Assembly: GCA_916610825.1 (NCBI GenBank)
Contig: OU744450.1
Location: 2,878,578 to 2,942,577, forward strand
Direction of reading: 5' to 3'
From: Haliclystus octoradiatus
Taxonomy: Eukaryota > Cnidaria > Staurozoa > Stauromedusae > Haliclystidae
Length of the DNA stretch: 64,000 nt
Shown piece after piece: positions 49,701 to 58,737 of the stretch (its first letter is position 1; each line of letters opens with the position of its first letter). Both the position numbers and the translations under genes were made by a program. The notes below the pieces were generated by a model, which was not told where the DNA came from, ran no database searches, and saw only the letters and a list, made by a program, of their open reading frames with translations.

Positions 49701-52700
49701 AAAAATATTGTTGTGAAATTGCAGTTTCATTATGTAGGGGAGACTGGGGAGACTTGGACCAGTTTTCGCATTTTTAATTATTAAAATTATTGTGGTTGTG
49801 CAAATGTAACAAATTTTATGTCATTAATTAGCCAACATGCTCAATTCAAAAGGGTAAGAATATCAATTACATAAATGTAGCAATTTTTCAAATATTTAGT
49901 GCAGAAGACCGATCATTTTAGAGGGGAGACTTGGGACACGATGGGGTGACATGGATCAGGCATATTTTCTCAAAATTTCATTAAATAACTGACAAATTTA
50001 CTTTCCAGTACGAGACACTAGATCTGTTGGTTTGACTTAGGAAGTTTATTGGATCAAAATTAAGCCAGCAACAAGTAATTTTAGCATTAATAAATAACAT
50101 TAATTTTTGACACACCTGTCATCAAACTAATTGTAATTGATTTAGCAACTTTATCTCCACAAAGTAAAAAAGTCAATACAGCGCATATAAATGAAAACAA
50201 ACTCATATCTCAACAAAATGCGATTAATTTCCCATTCGTGGTTGATGCTAAACGCGCTGTTCCATGTCTCCCCGTTTGACTTCCCAGCAAAAAATGAGGT
50301 GGCACTCCTCATCAACAGGAATGTATTCAAACATTTTATATCAAAAGATTCATCAAAGTAAAACCGTTGCAATTTCACCATTCAAAATGGCAATTAAACA
50401 CTTATTCCAAAATTATTTGAATCAAAAGAGGAATCACAAAACGTATGTCGATCATCGTAAGCTGTACACTGAAATTTCTTGATAATTAGTTATTGTTGGT
50501 TATTGAAATTTAGGGAAACAACGTGAAATGAAGTGATATACAGCATATTATATATAAGATAAATTGCATGGGTAATCAGGAACGCTCTTGTCCCATGTCT
50601 CCCTAGGTCCAAGTCTCCCCGGTCTCCCCTATATGTGACGGGTCGTGTCAGAATCAACATTTCAGTAAAATTTTGGATTTCATTATTTTGATTATCTAAA
50701 TTAGAATTTTAATTTATTTTCAATTCTATTTCATTTTGCTTATTACAATGCGTTAAAACTTTCAATGATTTTCCCCTTCTTGCCGCCAAACTGAACAATT
50801 GGATTTCTCCCGACTGTTGATAAATATTCTGACACGAACCGTCACATTATTTATAAATCAGTCTTGTGAGTCAAAAGCTTTTAGCTTATTCACGTCCTGA
50901 ATAAATGATGATGATGATGATCATCCTAATACGATGTCATCACCCACAATACAGCTGTAATTCAATTATGTAATTTGGAAATTTTATTGGACCCTGGTGT
51001 CTTGACTGAGCTAAAAGGAAAGCCATAGAGAAGCTGAAATACTGAATGGGCTTGATTAATTAATTAATTAATTAATTTCAAACGAAATGGTTTGAAAAAG
51101 ATGACAAAGATGTTAGAGAACAAAAATTAATGGAAGATGTTTGATAGCCATCAAACACAATGCGACAACTAAAATACATGATCCAGCACGTCAGACAAAA
51201 TCAAAAGAATGGCTAAACGACAAGAATTTTCGAATGAATTAAAATGTTATTGTCGCTTGCCCGGGGCTTAAGGAATAGCTCACACTGCTAAATCATGAAG
51301 ACTACACTAAAACACAAAATATTGAAGCAAGACACATCAGCAAATCTTACCTTCACTATTATCACTTGAACACTGTTTAATAACAGTAGTTATTTGTTCA
51401 TTCATCTCAATAAATGGTTCAAATTTGCCATCTTGAACAAGAATTTTATCATCATCCAATTGAGATGGGAAAGCAAATGTACTGTCAACAGAAAATGATT
51501 ATACAGTCAAACCTGTTAAAACAGTCACCTCTACACAGCGACCACCTGTCTATAGTGTTCACTCTTGCAATGTCTAAAATAATATTTTCTATTAAATCAA
51601 ACCTGTATAAGTATATAAAGGCCATCTGTCTATCGTGGTCAATTTATCTAACTCCCGTAGCTGGTTGTTATATACAGGTTTCACTGTATATATATAACAG
51701 ACATTTTAATTTAATTTGTTGTTGTCTTATATGTGATCTTTAAATGTTTAAATGTTGATGAATGTACTTTTCCAAAATGAATGAATGGTTCCTATTATTA
51801 GAAGAATTATGATTATTTTTTCTTCTCAAATTAGAGAAATGTATAATGGCCATACAGGTTAAATCTACCTGTCTATAGTGGTCAGTTTCTATACACTTTG
51901 TTGACGACTGTTATGCACAGGTGATATATTTATGATATTAAATATCAAGATTATCCAAGATAGTAATTAGGATTGACTAACTTTTTTAATCCACCACAGC
52001 ATATTACAGCAAGTTCATTCTGTTGTTTCAATAACAAATGGGAATTACAAAAAACCAAAACAGCTTCTGTGCATGATAGAAAATGTCCCTAAATAAAAAG
52101 AGAAAAAATTGAAATACAGTCAAACCTGTTATAACTGTGGTAGTTTAACATAATTAGTACAACAATAAAAGTTTCAATACATTTAATAATATCGATAATA
52201 ATATCGATAGTTTCTATTTACATTCATCTTAACCAATATAATCTACAATGTAAACAGCTAACTTACGTGATCATTCACATATATTCATATCTGTTCTTTC
52301 TGATATAGTTTCCGATATATATTCATATACCATTCCTTCGTTGCTTGTTACTGCAACTACACGTCTCTTCTCTGTCTGAGTATAATCCTTTATTCTCATA
52401 CTATTACAATAACAGTCACCTCTATAAAGCGGCCAACTGTCTATAGTGGTCACTCTTACAATGTCTAAAATAGTATTTTCTATTGAATCAAACCTGTATA
52501 TAAAGGCCACCTGTCTATAATGGTCAATGTATCTACCTCTCGTAGCTGGCCGTTATATACAGGTTTCACTGTACCAATTTAGAGGAGATAGAGTTGCTGA
52601 GTCATACTTCAGAGCCGCAGAGTCTCTTAGCTCGCTGTTTGGACTATGACCATCATTTTGAACTATACAAGGTCATACTTCATGGGCTGATGAATGCATG

Positions 52701-55198
52701 AAAGGAGGGCAAATATTCACACAGGCACAACAATTTACGATCCATCTGTATATAGATCATCAGGATTATCGTGTTGCTACTATTCAAATCCGTTACTGTA
52801 CCTTGAGTTTCGACAAAAACATTTATACCATTACAATCATTACAACAAGAAAATGTTGTAATACCACTGGTTCTGAAAAATCATAAAATTTGTTGCAGCT
52901 CTTCATCAAATTATAAACCATTGAAACTGTTAGCTATAGACCGTGGGGGCATAAGGCAATACCCTACATGACAACGAAAACCAATATAATTTAGTGGTTG
53001 TCACGTAACATTGTGGACTATCATTACATAACTGGATATCACATGGTACAAATCCCATCAATCCAGACCAGTGTGTATACAGGTGTATGTGTGTATGTGA
53101 GCCATATGTACCTTTATTTAAACAGGGTAAAACTTCTTCAGCAAAAATACATGATGCAGATTACTGCTATCAATAGAGGCCCGACAGTGAATTGTGTAGT
53201 CGAAAGTGATTATTAAAGTCTGTAGGTTGCAGCCTAATTATGGAAACTATTATATGTGCTACATTTCATTAGAATATCAATTAACCTGATGATTATCTTG
53301 TTGTTCTAGCCCTCCCCACCAAAATGGATTTATATCATAAATCACCACCAACAGGTCTTTCGAGTCATCTAAAATAGAAATGATAACAATTAGAAGAAAT
53401 GTAACATGAATAAAACAGAAAATAAAAGTGTAGGCTACTTCTATTTGTTACTTATCCTTGGATGGATGAATAAGGATATATAGTATGTTTGATGACAGAG
53501 CAACTCCCCTCAAGGCCATCTCAACATTGACTTCATCTGGATATGAACAATTGAACAGTAAAGTAAGTAATTTAGACAATGACGCCCTACCGAAGGCACC
53601 CGTACCACTCCTCAATTTCTAGAGAAGTGGCTCTTTTCGTTAAGAGCAATGATGTTAAACGCCCTTTAGATCTCAGCCGCGACACTGCAGATCAATTTCA
53701 ACAGATTTCATGGCAGATAGGTATTGATTGTCAATGCACCGCAGCTACTCACAATGCAATTCCCTCTAGACCATTCCATCCGCCATCCTTAGATGGTACT
53801 TATTTGATGTATTAGATGAAGTCAAGGCTGAGTTGACCTTCGGGGGATTTAAACCACAGTCGATCAGATATGATCCGATCTGAAATTCAGTTGCTCTGCC
53901 ATCTAAGCTAATCACCCCCATACAACAATTGAACAGATCAGATCAATATTGAAATTCTAAAACTGTGGTTAAGATATTGTTATTGCAGACAGCAAACTCT
54001 GCAGTATAGATGCAGCTGAATAATTTGATACAAATTCAGGATAATATAATCAATACATATCAATATATATATACAGTCAAACCTATTATAACGGTCACCT
54101 CTATAAAACGGTCACCTGTCTATAGTGGTCACTCTTGCAAGGTCTAAAATAATATTTTCTATTGAACCAAACCTGTATATAAAGGCCACCTGTCTATAAT
54201 GGTCAATTTATCTACCTCTCGTAGCTGGCCATTATATACAGGTTTCACTGTATATATAGGTTTCACTGTATATATAGGTTTCACTGTATATATATATATA
54301 CACTGTGTAAAATTGAATTTTGTGATTGGAGCACATCCTATCAGTCCTCAGGCTATAAATGTGCAGAGATTTATGTGCCACAATTGCATGGGGAATAAGT
54401 AAGTTGCCTTTTACGAGTAGGGTCGACAAAAGTGGGGGTCATGGGATTCTAGATACAGGAAGGTTAGAGCAAATTCAGAAGAAAATAGATACTTTTCTGA
54501 TTAATAGGCCAACCTCAACAAAAAATTCAGAAGAAAATATTAAAAACTTGCTTCGATTCCAGAAGGCTAAGTATATTGTCGGGCACTGTTTACAAGATTC
54601 TCACCTGCAGAGTCCTTGATCTTGTTTGACAAAATATAGGGAGATTTTTAGGAACTTGAAGGCATCCGAAGGGGTGCCTCCTCTTAGGGGGTGTGGAGGC
54701 ATGCTCCCCCCAAGAAAAGTTTTCGGAATTAAAATGTGCCTGAAGGCCTTTCCTTACAACTTGAGAGTATATTTTGACTATTTTGAGAAAGCAAATTTGA
54801 AAATAGACATTCTGCATACAGTCTGTTAACATGAAATCTCATTTCCATGTAGTTTTGTAAACTTTTAGGGATTCATCATATATTTAAATTATTTTACATG
54901 ATTAACGTCTTTGACTATTCTTCTTTCAGCAAGTCGCTTGCACCAAGGACCGAGCATTATGCATGCTCATAAAGTAATTGGAGACCGGAATTCCATTGGA
55001 GTTGGAGTGGAGGCTCCTGGCATTGGAGCCGAAGAAGCTTGCAGTTCATAAAATAGAAAATTTACAACTGGAATTTAGCTGCTCGTATTTTACGCCAGGG
55101 GTTACTATTATCATTTCGGGAATAAGGAAGCTCAATGGCATATTAATTATAGATATGCAACAAAAAATTTGTTATGAAAAGTACCTACCGTCAGCCAT
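40719..55198 (-). CDS. GTF2H3: GTF2H3, TFIIH core subunit p34 (Tfb4), 11 exons
   Basis: Exons, 5' to 3': 55198-55189, 53368-53286, 52088-51982, 51481-51351, 45231-45110, 45028-44954, 43765-43712, 43237-43169, 42341-42206, 41749-41713, 40776-40719. They join in frame to 293 residues (human about 308). The vWA-like N-terminal fold starts [20 protein letters not shown], with [29 protein letters not shown] and [10 protein letters not shown] matching the family. The C4 zinc domain has C244, C246, C257, C260, C265, C271 and C274 and continues TRFKMPAL with a Lys-rich end. Known role: with p44 in TFIIH, for promoter opening and nucleotide-excision repair. Exon 1 holds only 10 coding bases. The exon 5 acceptor is slightly uncertain: an in-frame alternative lies about 24 bases upstream. 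The 6.1-kb intron 4 hosts a LINE fragment. Confidence 0.94.
40932..41090 (-). repeat. Family C MITE (TTAATATCCCC type)
   Basis: TACAATCG..GTTAATATCCCC to GGTTCAACTGTA, inverse of the 61303-61492 copy. Lies in GTF2H3 intron 10. Confidence 0.65.
41294..41575. mobile_element. MITE with GGCGGATCATCC ends
   Basis: TAAGGCTCTGTTTTCAAGG..GGCGGATCATCC faces GGATGATCCGCC..GTAAACAGGGCCTAA. The interior has further GGATCACCCTTCT repeats. About 280 bp in GTF2H3 intron 10. Confidence 0.75.
41777..42112 (+). repeat. Direct-repeat-bounded segment
   Basis: ATCAGAAATCAGAACTATCA plus AGAGAGA stands at 41777-41803 and again at 42086-42112, same orientation. Between them is unique sequence with a G/C-rich GGTGACCCCCGGGGAACCCC. 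Lies in GTF2H3 intron 9. Confidence 0.7.
42612..43038. mobile_element. MITE with AGGGAGGTTTAGATTTAGTA ends
   Basis: AGGGAGGTTTAGATTTAGTA and TACTAAATCTAAACCTCCCT are exact 20-bp inverted ends. About 425 bp in GTF2H3 intron 8. Confidence 0.75.
43509..43689 (+). repeat. Family A MITE, 181 bp
   Basis: TACAGTCAAGCCTG to AGGTTTCACTGTA, full length. It ends 22 bases from GTF2H3 exon 7. Confidence 0.85.
43810..44218. repeat. Family A MITE split by a nested element
   Basis: The left part (to 43861, TTTATCTACTTGTCATAGCTGG) and right part (from 44178, TAGCTGGTTGTTATATACAGG) are family A halves around the element at 43862-44177. Confidence 0.6.
43862..44184. mobile_element. Nested MITE with GGGTGGATGAGAAAA ends and TAGCTGG duplication
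   Basis: GGGTGGATGAGAAAAATCAAC faces GTTGACTTTTCTCATCCACCC. Inner arms AACTTTCTCAACTT / AAGTTGAGAAAGTT are also inverted. TAGCTGG occurs directly on both sides, apparently a 7-bp target duplication inside the family A host. Confidence 0.75.
44595..44728 (-). repeat. Family D fragment
   Basis: TTGTCCGACAAACGGAG, TTCTTCTGAATTTGCC and TCATTTTTATTGGTGTCTGA follow family D order. It directly abuts the family A copy at 44731. Confidence 0.55.
44731..44910 (+). repeat. Family A MITE, 180 bp
   Basis: GCAGTCAAACCTG to AGGTTTCACTGTA. It ends 44 bases before the donor edge of GTF2H3 exon 6. Confidence 0.85.
45467..45840 (+). repeat. Family C MITE with internal insertion
   Basis: TACAATCGAACTTGCTTAAT to TTAACCGAGTTCGATGTA, about twice as long as 61303-61492. 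The extra 45523-45724 has its own inverted edges CAAAAATGACCGGC / GCCGGTCAATTTTG. Confidence 0.6.
45884..46070 (+). repeat. Decayed family A MITE
   Basis: AATGGTCACCTCTATACAGTGG, AATCAACCCTGTAGATAAAG and TTATAACAGGTTTATCTGTA show family A order with erosion. Confidence 0.5.
46071..46672. other. GTF2H3 intron 4 stretch without features
   Basis: Ordinary A+T-rich intron. I see no repeat ends, RNA gene or coding signal. Confidence 0.45.
46673..46853 (+). repeat. Family A MITE, 181 bp
   Basis: TACAGTCAAACCTGTTAGAA to AGGTTTCACTGTA, full length. Confidence 0.85.
46948..47128. repeat. MITE with TGTGACG..CGTCACA ends, copy 1
   Basis: TTGTGACGATTCGT faces ACAAACTGTCACA. The interior block CTTGCCGCCAAACTGAA is shared with copy 2 at 50635-50855. 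Confidence 0.6.
47413..48330 (+). mobile_element. LINE reverse-transcriptase C-terminal fragment (open for about 305 codons)
   Basis: The open frame contains [11 protein letters not shown] (the YADD catalytic box), then [26 protein letters not shown] and a C-terminal [15 protein letters not shown] / [11 protein letters not shown] / LIGHALRRP region ending [11 protein letters not shown]. These are typical of non-LTR retrotransposon reverse transcriptases. The 5' part (endonuclease, fingers) is missing, so it is a truncated copy. The first about 15 codons read through a SINE fragment (47424-47451) and are not native. Lack of stops suggests fairly recent insertion. It lies in GTF2H3 intron 4, opposite strand. 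Clade not assigned. Confidence 0.85.
48596..48812 (-). mobile_element. tRNA-derived SINE, second copy
   Basis: Inverse of the 31534-31770 SINE: GGCCTTGGTGTAGTGGC head, GGGTTCAATCCC B box, AGGAAGGGCATCCGGC body, ending near ATGATAATAATA. It is 265 bp after the LINE frame. Confidence 0.85.
48813..49734. other. GTF2H3 intron 4 stretch without features
   Basis: No gene or clear repeat seen. GGATTTGATAAAATGGAGGATTCTGG near 49320 vaguely recalls family D. Confidence 0.4.
49735..50632. mobile_element. Family K element, 0.9 kb, TAGGGGAGACTGGGGAGAC ends
   Basis: Left end TAGGGGAGACTGGGGAGACT and right end AGTCTCCCCGGTCTCCCCTA are inverted repeats, with TTGGACC/GGTCCAA following. A 5' fragment is at 27433-27665 and a longer relative at 29418-30666. 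No transposase. Confidence 0.8.
50635..50855. repeat. MITE with TGTGACGG ends, copy 2
   Basis: TGTGACGGGTCGTGTCAGAAT faces ATTCTGACACGAACCGTCACA. It starts within a few bases of the family K element's end. Confidence 0.75.
51050..51255 (+). repeat. Dispersed repeat, pair with 16995-17180
   Basis: TAATTAATTAATTAAT tract, then AAATGGTTTGAAA, ATGTTTGATAGCCATCAAA and ATACATGATCCA, as in the FTSJ3 copy. Confidence 0.5.
51502..51688 (+). repeat. Family A MITE
   Basis: TACAGTCAAACCTGTTAAAA to AGGTTTCACTGTA. It starts 20 bases from GTF2H3 exon 4. An eroded family A piece follows at about 51845-51925. Confidence 0.85.
52115..52573 (+). repeat. Family A MITE, left end and body separated
   Basis: A left terminus TACAGTCAAACCTGTTATAA at 52118-52140 and a body ending AGGTTTCACTGTA at 52407-52573. 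The intervening about 270 bp may be an insertion. Confidence 0.6.
52574..53285. other. GTF2H3 intron 2 stretch without features
   Basis: No gene or clear repeat recognised. Short open frames here look random. Confidence 0.4.
53559..53925 (-). mobile_element. tRNA-derived SINE (long type), copy 1
   Basis: On the minus strand: TTAGCTTAGATGGCAGAGC (A box) and GTGGTTTAAATCCC (B box), then a body with GTCAACTCAGCCTTGAC, CTGCAGTGTCGCGGCTGAG and GTGCCTTCGGTAGGG. It matches 59645-60017 along its whole length. Confidence 0.8.
54072..54300 (+). repeat. Family A MITE with extra terminal repeats
   Basis: Full 181-bp copy at 54072-54252 followed by two more tandem copies of its last bases (TATAGGTTTCACTGTA) and a TATATA run. 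Confidence 0.85.
54420..54591 (+). repeat. Family D MITE
   Basis: GGGTCGACAAAAGTGGGGGTC to GTCGGGCACTG, with AACAAAAAATTCAGAAG inside. Lies in GTF2H3 intron 1. The remaining 54592-55188 shows no gene. GGGGTGTGGAGGCATGCTCC near 54690 is a G-rich patch. Confidence 0.65.
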
Positions 55199-55532
55199 TT
55201 CCCGCCAGCATTCTAGTCTCTATTTTTTCCTGAAAGCGAGATTATATGTTTTTGTGTTTTTGTAAAGGTTTTCAACCGGATATTCGGAGCATTCGGATAC
55301 TGCACTCGATTAGAATAAAGTTTTTTCTTTCTGTTTTATATTCATTGTAAATTTTTGGATTTTATCTTGGCATGCCTCCCTATAAATAAATCCAATATAG
55401 TTATAACTTTTTTTAACCATTTGAATAATCAACTAATTATTTAAGTGTCCTTGGAAAGTTTCAAGTACAAACGGAGCCCGAATATCATCGTATACACTTA
55501 CGTTTAAATTACGGAATCTTCCTTTTATAAAC
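55199..55532. promoter_or_regulatory. Divergent promoter region GTF2H3 / GPATCH4
   Basis: 334 bp between head-to-head start codons. TTTCCCGCC directly at the GTF2H3 start (55198-55206) matches an E2F-type site. The GTF2H3 (AAATGGCTG) and GPATCH4 (ACATGGCCGC) starts both have ATGGC context as in YY1/TISU sites. No TATA box seen. Activity is inferred. Confidence 0.55.
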
Positions 55533-56252
55533 ATGGCCGCGTCAATGGAGGTCGAATCAGACTTTGCTAGAAAACAACTAGCAAAACATGGTTGGACAAA
55601 AGGTAAAGGACTTGGAAAGTCAGAAAATGGTATGCAAAATCCAATTAAGGTTGCATTTAAAAATGATAAAGTTGGAATTGGTGTAAATCCAAGCGAAGAA
55701 TTCACATTCCATTGGTGGGATCATGTGTTTAATAAAGTAGCGAACAAAATTCAAGTAAATTCTGATGGCAAAGACACAACCACTGATGTAAGTCAAGACT
55801 TAGAAACAGAAATATCAACTAAAAAGCCTACAAAACATTCTAAAAGTAAGAAAAATCATGTTTATGGTAGATTTGTAAGTGGAGGTTTGCTGAAAGGTGA
55901 GGGCGAAATTCAAGAAACAAACAACGAGGATATTGAAATAAAGAATATGTCGAAAACAGATACAATTGATAAAGTATTTAAAGAAACAGGATTTACAGCA
56001 CATAAAGCAGCACGTCATGGTCATAGGCTAAGTGGTAAATTAAAACGCCTCCAAGAACAAGAGGAAGCAATTTTAAAACGCAAAGAAACTGTTGTTGTCG
56101 TCGAAACAGAAAACATTGAAATGTCGAAAAAGAAGAAGAAGAAAAAGAAACGAAAACATGAAGAAAGTTTAGAACTTGATTCAACTTTAAATAACGAAGA
56201 ATCAATATCTCTCAAATCAAACACTAAACGGAGTAAAAGAGAAAAAAGATGA
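55533..56252 (+). CDS. GPATCH4: GPATCH4, G-patch domain nucleolar protein (single exon)
   Basis: 239 residues, intronless. The G-patch spans about residues 9-50, with KHGWTKGKGLGKSENG followed by GIGVNPSEEFTFHWWDHVFN, which closely matches the GPATCH4 block (HGWTQGKGLG, EFTNHWW). The middle contains YGRFVSGG and a long charged helix. The C-terminus is Lys/Arg/Glu-rich ([14 protein letters not shown]). Family role: G-patch partner and activator of a DEAH helicase in the nucleolus and Cajal bodies, linked to rRNA/snRNA modification. Human GPATCH4 is longer at the C-terminus. The first ATG at 55533 is used; an ATG at 55545 is also possible. A possible retrocopy origin is not supported, because the divergent promoter looks native. 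Confidence 0.92.
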   Translation: MAASMEVESDFARKQLAKHGWTKGKGLGKSENGMQNPIKVAFKNDKVGIGVNPSEEFTFHWWDHVFNKVANKIQVNSDGKDTTTDVSQDLETEISTKKPTKHSKSKKNHVYGRFVSGGLLKGEGEIQETNNEDIEIKNMSKTDTIDKVFKETGFTAHKAARHGHRLSGKLKRLQEQEEAILKRKETVVVVETENIEMSKKKKKKKKRKHEESLELDSTLNNEESISLKSNTKRSKREKR

Positions 56253-56431
56253 TTTGATTGTTTAGATTTTAAAATTAAATGCTTATCGAATTAAAGTGTA
56301 AAAACAGAAACGTTTGTGCTTCATTTAGGCTAGAATGCATCCTGTTCTTACATCTATTTGTTTAATGTGAAATTTCTTGCCTCCGCTACAGATCTAAATA
56401 TTTGAAATTTTTTTATAAAACTTTTAGTAAC

Positions 56432-56621
56432 TACTGTGTAACCTGCTTGAGTGTTACACGTCAAAATTGTCATCGATTTTCATTACAGTTATCCGAATTT
56501 GCATTTATCCTAAATTGTTTCACAAAGACATGACTACAAAATAGTCAATAAAGTTTTAAATCCAGGTTCAAATAAGCGGAAGTTCACTTATCCTACTTGC
56601 ACTTAAGTGGGTTCCACTGTA
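56432..56621 (+). repeat. Family B MITE
   Basis: TACTGTGTAACCTGCTTGAG to AAGTGGGTTCCACTGTA, with ATTTGCATTTATCC inside. Confidence 0.7.
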
Positions 56622-56931
56622 CAGCGTTTGCTTGGTTTCTTATTAAAAAATATATGTACTTCTCTATTTAAAACTTCGATCATAATCCACTATGGTAGAG
56701 TAGTATCTTTTCATAGTGTTTTGTATCGTGAATTGTGTTATTTAAAAGTTTCTTTGTCAGCTATGTCTGACCGTGTTTTGTGGCGTTCTTTATGTAGCAA
56801 ATATGTAAGGCGTAAGAGGGACGGCACATTCCTATAATGTGACTGTCTATACTACTACTACTATAATCCACTACATATTCCCTAGTCGGTGGCAGGATCC
56901 AACTGAATTCTTATCTTATTCTTATCAAGCT

Positions 56932-56964
56932 AAACAAACAAACAAACAAACAAACAAACAGCTA
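56932..56964 (+). repeat. (AAAC)n microsatellite
   Basis: About seven AAAC units. Confidence 0.9.
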
Positions 56965-57111
56965 AACAAACTCTAGAAAACCACCTACAGAGCATGTTTA
57001 GGTGAAAGTTGATATTTTATGATTTATAGACTTTAGTTTGGGGAAATCCTTATGCCACGCACGGTTGCCTAACAATTAAAATAGTCACTTTTCAATCCAA
57101 ATTTAACGTCC

Positions 57112-57232
57112 AACCTGTTATACCAGTCACCTTTGTATATCATCCACCTGTACATAGTGGCCACCCTCGCAATATCTAAAGTTCAATTTTCTACTAAATC
57201 AACTCTGTACAACATACCTGCATACAACAGTG
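57112..57232 (+). repeat. Decayed family A MITE
   Basis: CCAACCTGTTATACCAGTCACC and CACCTGTACATAGTGGCC identify the family. The right part is missing. Confidence 0.5.
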
Positions 57233-57466
57233 TGTGGGTATAATTTTATTATATTTTTATTTTTCAATACGAGCTTAGAGCTCGTTTACATTGTTCCCGA
57301 AAACTAATTGATTGAGCAAAGTGAAATATATATAGATATACCATGGTTTAATAATACAAGGTTAAGAAAAAAGAAGTAGATAAAAAAATACGTCAAGAGA
57401 GAATACCTGTTAAAAATAAAGTAATGATATTGTATGATACTGTACCTCAAATAACTGGCTGCTTCA

Positions 57467-57768
57467 TAGACTGCGTGCAGACAGACTTTTCCTTCGTATA
57501 GTCCGTGTGCGCATTAGCGCCAAATTTAGCATACTGATTGTTTGTACTGAATTCATATTAAATCAAATATTTACCTATAGTGTGGTTTCTTGTTATTACT
57601 CCATTTCCTTTATTTTAAAAGACTGGCCAATGGTTCATATTTTTAATTAGCCAATCACAATTTACTGCCAAAAAAGTGGCAGTGGAAAGAACAATCAATC
57701 AGTACGCTAAATTTTACGCTAATGCGCAGACGGAATGTGCGAAGAAAAGTCTGTCTGCACACAGGCTA
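57467..57768. repeat. Family E MITE
   Basis: 302 bp, TAGACTGCGTGCAGACAGAC to GTCTGCACACAGGCTA, with CCAATCACAATTTACTGCC as in 24126-24425. Confidence 0.75.
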
Positions 57769-58007
57769 GCTGTTTCACTATATAAGAAAATTGCGATGTA
57801 GAGCTAAATCCCGAAAGTTATCTCTGCATCATCAATGATTCAAGAATTTCCAGGATACTTACCCAGAGAAGGAGAATGACGAGACGGTTTAAAACAAAAA
57901 GGATTGATAAAATATATTGTAGAATATTTTCACGGACAAATTTACTATCTCTACAATTCGTTAGCGGGACTTCAGGCGCGATGCCTGACGAGCTACGACA
58001 TCAGAAA

Positions 58008-58052
58008 GGTCTCTGATGAGTTCCTTGGCGGGAACGAAACACGTGTCAGACC
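58008..58052 (+). ncRNA. Type I hammerhead self-cleaving ribozyme motif
   Basis: All conserved parts are present. Stem I is GGTCT (58008-58012) pairing with AGACC (58048-58052). The core is CTGATGA (58013-58019). Stem II is GTTCC (58020-58024) with GGAAC (58031-58035) around loop TTGGCG. The GAAA core is 58036-58039. A very short stem III (CACGTG, 58040-58045) is followed by TC, so cleavage is predicted after C58047. The tiny stem III is characteristic of animal hammerheads in Penelope-like elements and retrozymes, which usually work as dimers. It lies in the GPATCH4-EIF4ENIF1 intergenic region. Self-cleavage itself is inferred. Confidence 0.85.
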
Positions 58053-58737
58053 AGCCTCATCAAATTTACTATCATCCCCTAATTTACCCCCCTCTGAAAT
58101 GAACGGAAAGTCATGATTAAGTTAGACCCAAGCCCCCAAACTTATCTAGTCTAGAAAACAATCAGAATGAACCTGAGTCTAGAAGCTGTGATGATTTCAT
58201 TATCATCATCATCATTTATTCAAAAACCTGATAAGTTTTACAATAACTTTTTTCGCAGGACATATTTGATGATAAACGAAACACAGAAAATTTGATGATC
58301 TCTAGAGAGTTGAAAGTAGATCGTTCAATATCGCATTAATTCCATGGTTCAGAACACAATGATATATTGATATTACTAAATTTATGAACCAATTTATAGA
58401 AAAGGAAAACATGTACATTTCAATTCCCAAGTTCACGTTGAATAAACGATAGAACATTTGATCAAAACAAAAGCTCTTTTGAATTTCCCGCGAAAAATAT
58501 ATTTTCAGTGGAACCCATTCTTTTTAATATTTTTCCTTAAAATCGTCGTTTCGTTTTGCGTCCATGTTTTTTGTGCTGTCATTCAATGGCGATACATGTC
58601 TAACTAGTATTTTGTGTTTTTTTGTGTGATTTGTCTATGTGTTAAAGCGTATATAACTGACCTATCGCTGACAGACTTAAAACCTCCTGTGTTCGTGTTT
58701 ATATGTTTATTTGTTTGTTTATATTTACGTTAATATA
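58053..58737. promoter_or_regulatory. Upstream region and promoter of EIF4ENIF1
   Basis: The first part follows the hammerhead motif and may belong to the same element. The last 150 bp before 58738 must hold the promoter and 5' leader. No TATA or Inr could be chosen with confidence. Confidence 0.4.

Larger units (their letters stand above)
56253..57466. other. Intergenic region downstream of GPATCH4
   Basis: Holds a family B MITE (56432-56621), an (AAAC)n tract at about 56932-56964 and an eroded family A copy (57112-57232). No clear polyadenylation signal chosen. No gene. Confidence 0.5.

Noticed and set aside
54199..54429. Overlapping open frames in both strands near 54200-54430
   Set aside because: They translate the tandem MITE termini (TTTCACTGTATA repeats), not a gene.
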